A DNA stretch of 64,000 nt from Nitrospirota bacterium (GTDB taxonomy: Bacteria; Nitrospirota; Thermodesulfovibrionia; UBA6902), in the NCBI GenBank assembly GCA_016214845.1, contig JACRMS010000030.1, positions 1-64,000 on the forward strand, read 5' to 3'. The translations under genes were made by a program, and so were the position numbers. Under the pieces are notes generated by a model. That model was given only the letters and a program-made list of their open reading frames with translations, was not told where the DNA came from and ran no database searches. Each line of letters starts with the position of its first letter. Positions within the stretch are counted from its first letter, which is position 1. This document shows, piece after piece, positions 59,923-64,000 of the stretch.

Positions 59923-61416
59923 ATGGGCGACGAAAACATAAAGATCGACGACACCAAAAAGCCGGAATTAAACGAGATCGCCACGGTCGAAAAAGACATT
60001 TATATGGATTATATCGGCAGGACGCTGATCAATCCGGACAAGACGTTAAAGACCGAAGGCAGCGGCAAGGGGATCGAACTCTATGAAGACCTCCTGCGCG
60101 ACCCGGAGATACGGCAGGCCATGCAGACCCGCAGGCTTGCGGTCGTCGGCAGGGAATGGGAGATCATACCGGGCTCGGAAAAGAGCGCGGATATAAAAAT
60201 TGCCGAATTTATAAAGGAGGTATTGCTCTCCTGCAATTTTGATAATGGCAGGAAGGCCCTCCTCTCGGCAATCGTACTCGGATTTAAGTCCGCAGAAATC
60301 ATGTGGGAGTATTCCGAGGGCAGTATTTGGATCAACCGCTTTATCGGCAAGCCGTCCAGACGGTTCACCTTTGACGTTGATAATAATCTGCGGCTGCTCA
60401 CCTTTAAAAACATGATCGAGGGCGAGGCAGTGCCGTCCCGGAAGTTTCAGGTCTTTGCATGGGGCTCTGACAACGGCTCTCCATTCGGCTACGGCCTGGG
60501 CAGTTCACTCTATTGGATGGACTGGTTTGCGAAGAACACACTCAAGTTCTGGATGATTTTCGCGGACAAGTTCGGCTCACCGACCGCAGTCGGTAAATAT
60601 CCAAACGGCACGACGACAGAGCAGCAGGGTAAATTATTATCCGCCATTGAGACCATCCAGACCGAAGCGGCTATCGCTATCCCGGACACCATGGTAATCG
60701 AATTACTCGAGGCCGCGCGGCAGGGATCGATGGACACCTATGAGCGCCTCTGCAATTACCTCGATAAGAAAAAAACAAAGCTCATCCTCGGCCAGACCCT
60801 CACCTCCGATGTCGGAGACAAGGGCAGCTATGCAGCATCAAAGACCCACGATGAGGTGAGGAAGGAGTTTGTAAAGGCCGACGCTGACGAACTCTGCGAG
60901 GCGTTAAACGACCAGGTGATTAAATGGCTGGTCGATTATAACTTCCCCAATGTCCAGCGTTATCCGAAAATCTGGATCCGCACGGAAGATGAAGACGATT
61001 TAAAGCCGCTGGCGGAGCGCGACAAGCTCCTCGTCGAGATCGGCGTACCGATCACGAAGAAATATTTTTATGACACATACGGGATACCGGAGCCGCAGGA
61101 AGGGGAGGAAATTGTAACTGTAGGGGCAGGTCTTGTGCCTGCCCGGATTGCGACGAATGAATTCGCCGAAGGCAAAACCTTCCCGGACCAGACAGCCGTC
61201 GACAACCTCAACGACTCATTCACCCCGGAGCAATTACAAGCGCAGCTAAACGGCGTTTTAAAGCCCGTTATAGACCTCGTAAAAAACGGCGAATCATACG
61301 AGGCGATCATGGAGAAGCTTTCAATGTCGTATCCGGACATGGACTCCGACGCAGTTGAGCAGATGCTCTCCAGGGCGATCTTTATCACTGAATTATGGGG
61401 GAGGATAAATGCCTGA
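59923..61416 (+). CDS. gp29-like portal protein (DUF935)
   Basis: 497 residues. Typical DUF935 features: LYEDLLRDPEIRQAMQTRRLAVVGREWEI, ALLSAIVLGFKSAEIMWEYSEG, FGSPFGYGLG-type segment and IKWLVDYNFP. Forms the portal ring for DNA entry. At residue about 400 a palindromic repeat encodes VGAGLVPARIA (61119-61145), an in-frame addition. Confidence 0.9.
   Translation: MGDENIKIDDTKKPELNEIATVEKDIYMDYIGRTLINPDKTLKTEGSGKGIELYEDLLRDPEIRQAMQTRRLAVVGREWEIIPGSEKSADIKIAEFIKEVLLSCNFDNGRKALLSAIVLGFKSAEIMWEYSEGSIWINRFIGKPSRRFTFDVDNNLRLLTFKNMIEGEAVPSRKFQVFAWGSDNGSPFGYGLGSSLYWMDWFAKNTLKFWMIFADKFGSPTAVGKYPNGTTTEQQGKLLSAIETIQTEAAIAIPDTMVIELLEAARQGSMDTYERLCNYLDKKKTKLILGQTLTSDVGDKGSYAASKTHDEVRKEFVKADADELCEALNDQVIKWLVDYNFPNVQRYPKIWIRTEDEDDLKPLAERDKLLVEIGVPITKKYFYDTYGIPEPQEGEEIVTVGAGLVPARIATNEFAEGKTFPDQTAVDNLNDSFTPEQLQAQLNGVLKPVIDLVKNGESYEAIMEKLSMSYPDMDSDAVEQMLSRAIFITELWGRINA
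61119..61145. repeat. Palindromic element (family D) inside the portal gene
   Basis: GGGGCAGG and CCTGCCC arms around TCTTGTG; it encodes VGAGLVPARI in frame. This peptide is a frequent translation of a chromosomal REP-like element and does not belong to DUF935 proteins. Confidence 0.8.
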
Positions 61417-62203
61417 CGATATCCTCATTAATGCATTCAACCTGCCGCCCGAAGCGGCTATTAAATATCTCAAGGACAAAGGCTATGCCTTCTCCTGGGA
61501 CTGGCAGGACCTCTGGCAGGCAGCACAGGCCAAGGCGTTCACCGTGGCCAAGGCGATGAGGCAGGACATTTTAATTGATATCCGGGACATGGTACAGAAG
61601 GCCCTCAATGAAGGGATCACATTTCAGCAATTCAAAAACGAACTCACCCCTCGACTGAAGGCAAAAGGCTGGTGGGGTAAGATGCTGGCCAGTGACGTTC
61701 CCGGATTCGATCCAGTAAGCGGAGCTGATCCGGACAAACTCGTACAGCTCGGCTCCCCCTGGAGGCTCAAGACTATCTATCGCACAAACCTGCAGGTTGC
61801 ATATATGGCAGGCAGGGAACAGGGGATGGAAGAGGTCGCGAAGGCCCGGCCCTACTGGCAGTACATCGCAGTACTGGACAGCAGGACCCGTCCTGCACAC
61901 CGCGCGATGCACGGGAAAATATTCCGATGGAATGATCCTTTCTGGGACAAATTCTATCCACCCAATGACTGGGGCTGCCGTTGCAGGGTAAAGAGTCTCT
62001 CGGAGAGGGAGATGGAGCGCGACGGATTTGAGCCCGAGTACTCGACCGGCAAGATCAAGACAAGAGAAGTACTCGCCAACGAAAACACCGGAGAGCTATC
62101 AACCATATCAACATATCGGGACCCGGCAACGGGTGACAAAATAACAACAGGCCCCGGATGGGACTATAACCCCGGACGGGCAAGCTGGAGTAAGGCCTCA
62201 TGA
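61409..62203 (+). CDS. gp30-like head morphogenesis protein (Mu F-like)
   Basis: 264 residues. AGREQGMEEVAKARPYWQYIAVLDSRTRPAHRAMHGKIFRWNDPFW and CRCRVKSLSERE carry the phage F-like domain with the conserved cysteines. Needed for capsid assembly; sits next to the portal as in Mu. Overlaps portal by 8 bases. Confidence 0.9.
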   Translation: MPDDILINAFNLPPEAAIKYLKDKGYAFSWDWQDLWQAAQAKAFTVAKAMRQDILIDIRDMVQKALNEGITFQQFKNELTPRLKAKGWWGKMLASDVPGFDPVSGADPDKLVQLGSPWRLKTIYRTNLQVAYMAGREQGMEEVAKARPYWQYIAVLDSRTRPAHRAMHGKIFRWNDPFWDKFYPPNDWGCRCRVKSLSEREMERDGFEPEYSTGKIKTREVLANENTGELSTISTYRDPATGDKITTGPGWDYNPGRASWSKAS

Positions 62204-62679
62204 TCACATTAAGAGTTGATGACAGTAAAGTGGTCGCTCTCCTCGGAGATCTCAAGGATAGGGCAGGCAATACCCGCCCGGTCATGAGCGAGATAGGCGA
62301 TATCGTGATTTCATCCATTGAAAAAAACATCGAGGTCGGCGGGCGGTACTCATCCCCTGATTCATGGAAGGGTGGATCCAGAAAGTGGAAGGGACTCTCC
62401 CCCGCCACTATTAAGCAGCGGACTAAAAAGGGCCACTGGCCCGGAAAGATTTTACAGCAGACCGGATTGATGGCGGGATCGGTATCGAAAAAAGTCGGCA
62501 CTAATTCCGTGACCATCGGCACAAATAAAATTTACGGAGCGATACAGCAATTCGGTGGCAAGGCAGGCAGGGGGCATAAGGTCACTATCCCGGGCCGCCC
62601 GTGGATCGTCGTGCAGGATGAAGACCTGACCGAGATCGGGCATGCCATTACCGCGTATCTAATGAAAGGAGTGAAATGA
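62200..62679 (+). CDS. Virion morphogenesis protein (Mu G-like)
   Basis: 159 residues. Central WKGLSPATIKQRTKKGHWPGKILQQTG and YGAIQQFGGKAGRGH fit the phage virion morphogenesis/tail completion family. ATGA overlaps with both neighbours. Confidence 0.85.
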   Translation: MITLRVDDSKVVALLGDLKDRAGNTRPVMSEIGDIVISSIEKNIEVGGRYSSPDSWKGGSRKWKGLSPATIKQRTKKGHWPGKILQQTGLMAGSVSKKVGTNSVTIGTNKIYGAIQQFGGKAGRGHKVTIPGRPWIVVQDEDLTEIGHAITAYLMKGVK

Positions 62680-63731
62680 ACGACTGGATCCCAATATTTA
62701 AAACCGGCACGCATACAGACTCGCAGGGGGATACCCAGACCTGGACTGAAGCCGACCTGGACAGGATAGCGCAATACAATCCCGCAGATCACGAGGCCCC
62801 GGTTGTCATCGGACATCCGAAAGACAATGCCCCGGCCTGGGCATGGATTGAAGGGCTTAAGCGTGAGGGCCAGACACTTTACATGAAGATGAAGGACCTC
62901 GTCCCGGCATTCGCTGAGATGCTGAAACTGAAGATGTTTAAAAAGCGGTCAATTTCCCTGTATCCGGACGGCAGTCTCCGGCATGTAGGATTCCTGGGCG
63001 CAAACCCGCCCGCTGTTAAAGGGCTTGAAGACGTCGCCTTTAACGAGGGCGATCAAACAATAATCGAATTCGAGGAAGGAGGAACTATGTTAGAAGAAAT
63101 TAAAAAAATGTTCGCCGACATGATGACTGAAATTAAGTCTATGAGGTCGGGAGCAAAGAAAGGAGAAAATGCGGATATGACAGAGCAGGAAATTCAGAAA
63201 AAGATCAACGACGGCATAGCTGCTGCGCTTAAGACAAAAGACGCAGAGTTTGCCGAGGCAACAAAGACGAAAGAGACGGAATTCTCGGAGAGAGAATCCG
63301 CGCTCAAGAAAAAAGAGGACGCTCTCAATGCTAAGGCTACTGAGGGCAAGAAAAAGGCCATCGTAGTTTTTTGCGAAGACCTGAAAAAAGAGGGCAAGCT
63401 CCTCCCCGCAATGGAAAAGCTGGGCATGGGGATCTCCGAGTTCATGAATCAGATCTCCACTATCACCACGATTGAATTCGGCGAGGGCGATGACAAGAAA
63501 AAGCAGACCCCGCTTGAGTTCATGCAGGCGTTTCTGACGGCCCTGCCGAAGCAGATTGAGTTCGGCGAGGTGGCGAAGCGGGCAGGCGATCCGGGCGCGG
63601 GCAGCGACACGGAAAAGAGAGAAAAGGCGATCAGCAACTTCATGGAAAAAAACAAGGCTGTCACTTATAAAGAGGCTGTGCTTACAGTCTCAAGAGAGCA
63701 TCCTGAATTATTTCAGAGAGAGGAGGACTAA
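62676..63731 (+). CDS. Mu I-like protease/scaffold protein
   Basis: 351 residues. The N-terminal half (WTEADLDRIAQYN, EAPVVIGHPKDNAPAWAWIEGL, RSISLYPDG) is the head-maturation protease; the C-terminal half is a Glu/Lys-rich coiled scaffold (residues 135-240). In Mu the scaffold Z is also made from an internal start; an ATG at 63087 (LEEIKKMF) with AGGAGG just before it is a plausible one. Confidence 0.88.
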   Translation: MNDWIPIFKTGTHTDSQGDTQTWTEADLDRIAQYNPADHEAPVVIGHPKDNAPAWAWIEGLKREGQTLYMKMKDLVPAFAEMLKLKMFKKRSISLYPDGSLRHVGFLGANPPAVKGLEDVAFNEGDQTIIEFEEGGTMLEEIKKMFADMMTEIKSMRSGAKKGENADMTEQEIQKKINDGIAAALKTKDAEFAEATKTKETEFSERESALKKKEDALNAKATEGKKKAIVVFCEDLKKEGKLLPAMEKLGMGISEFMNQISTITTIEFGEGDDKKKQTPLEFMQAFLTALPKQIEFGEVAKRAGDPGAGSDTEKREKAISNFMEKNKAVTYKEAVLTVSREHPELFQREED

Positions 63732-63736
63732 TCACA

Positions 63737-64000
63737 ATGATGATGGGTAAAACTTCAGGACTTGAAAAGTCCGCAAAATGTGCGGCTGCGATTGCCGTAG
63801 CAAACACAATCGCAAAATTCGGAGCTGACGATAATACGCTGTCAGCAGCGTTAGCGGCCACCGATGGGCTGATAGGTATTTTTCAGCACATAACCTCCGC
63901 AGCGGGTGAGGATGTGCGCGTCATGCTTGACGGCATATCAGACCTTAAACTCGGCGGTACCGTCACACGCGGGGACCAGATAACATCCGACTCTGCCGCA
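63737..64000 (+). CDS. Capsid-region protein, N-terminal part (cut by window end)
   Basis: First 88 residues only, from ATG at 63737. MGKTSGLEKSAKCAAAIAVANTIAKFGADD and KLGGTVTRGDQITSDSAA resemble DUF2190-type capsid decoration proteins found between protease and major head genes. The rest lies outside the window. Confidence 0.6.
   Translation, partial: MMMGKTSGLEKSAKCAAAIAVANTIAKFGADDNTLSAALAATDGLIGIFQHITSAAGEDVRVMLDGISDLKLGGTVTRGDQITSDSAA

Larger units (their letters stand above)
39601..64000. mobile_element. Mu-like transposable prophage (left end uncertain, right end outside window)
   Basis: Gene order repressor, ner, transposase A, ATPase B, gp16, gam, mor, endolysin, holin, gp27, gp28, gp29, gp30, gp31, protease I follows phage Mu and its relatives. 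All structural genes run rightward. About 5.6 kb of attC-bounded cassettes lie between the gam region and mor. Left boundary is placed at 39601 only because of a TG-starting repeat; it could be anywhere from about 39,380 to 39,720. Confidence 0.9.

Overview
The window joins two kinds of DNA. Positions 1 to about 39,200 are ordinary chromosome of a flagellated Gram-negative bacterium. A futalosine-pathway menaquinone gene (mqnD), an Rrf2/TusA/NifS/NifU iron-sulfur operon, a sigma-54 type flagellar promoter and many short palindromic repeats together suggest a Nitrospirota (Thermodesulfovibrionia-like) or deltaproteobacterial-grade organism. This is inference from gene content; no marker gene in the window settles taxonomy. 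Positions from about 39,600 to the end are a Mu-like transposable prophage, complete at the left end and cut off by the window inside the capsid genes.

Host part. Three SGNH-hydrolase-fold membrane proteins and an HDOD signalling protein (0.3-4.8 kb) are followed by mqnD (5.0 kb), the leftward iron-sulfur operon iscR-tusA-nifS-nifU (8.3 to 6.0 kb, with an IscR-type operator on its promoter), two tandem B12-binding radical SAM enzymes, a glycosyltransferase-like gene and a SAM-hydrolase-family gene. Pyrimidine synthesis comes in two blocks, pyrK-pyrD (15.2-13.5 kb) and pyrR-pyrB-pyrC-carA-carB (24.5-17.1 kb). The second has a leader with a PyrR-binding-loop-like hairpin. A flagellar hook operon fliK-flgD-flgE (24.8-28.3 kb) ends at a strong terminator, facing a leftward chemotaxis operon: GGDEF, HEAT-repeat protein, cheR, two cheY, cheA, an MCP, a CheW-CheZ fusion, cheW and cheB.

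Prophage part. A repressor (leftward) and Ner-like protein (rightward) flank a promoter with two operator-like repeats. Then come the DDE transposase (MuA-like), the ATPase (MuB-like), a run of tiny zinc-ribbon and membrane proteins, gp16-like and Gam proteins, a Mor-type activator, a lysis module (GH108 endolysin, holin-like), and the head genes gp27 to gp32 (small and large terminase, portal, F-like protein, G-like protein, protease/scaffold) and a truncated capsid-region gene.

The exceptional part is 49.46-55.08 kb, between the Gam region and mor. It is built like an array of integron gene cassettes without an integrase: attC-like sites separate small cassettes, and in four cassettes the R'' box at the 3' end is the exact complement of the GTTRRRY-type box at the same cassette's own 5' end. 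One cassette-like segment holds a four-gene operon read as a minimal type IV CRISPR-Cas effector: csf2 (Cas7-like, with about 125 extra N-terminal residues that could be a fused Cas11-like small subunit), csf1, a CysH-like PAPS-reductase-family gene, and csf3 (Cas5-like). The cysH gene and the absence of dinG, cas6, cas1/2 and any CRISPR array point to subtype IV-B. A type IV effector held in an attC-bounded cassette inside a transposable phage is the main candidate for an undescribed arrangement.

A second theme is short palindromic elements inserted in frame in coding sequences, in both host and prophage genes (nifS, muA, gp16-like, terminase, portal and others), and heptamer tandem repeats inside mqnD, carA and carB.
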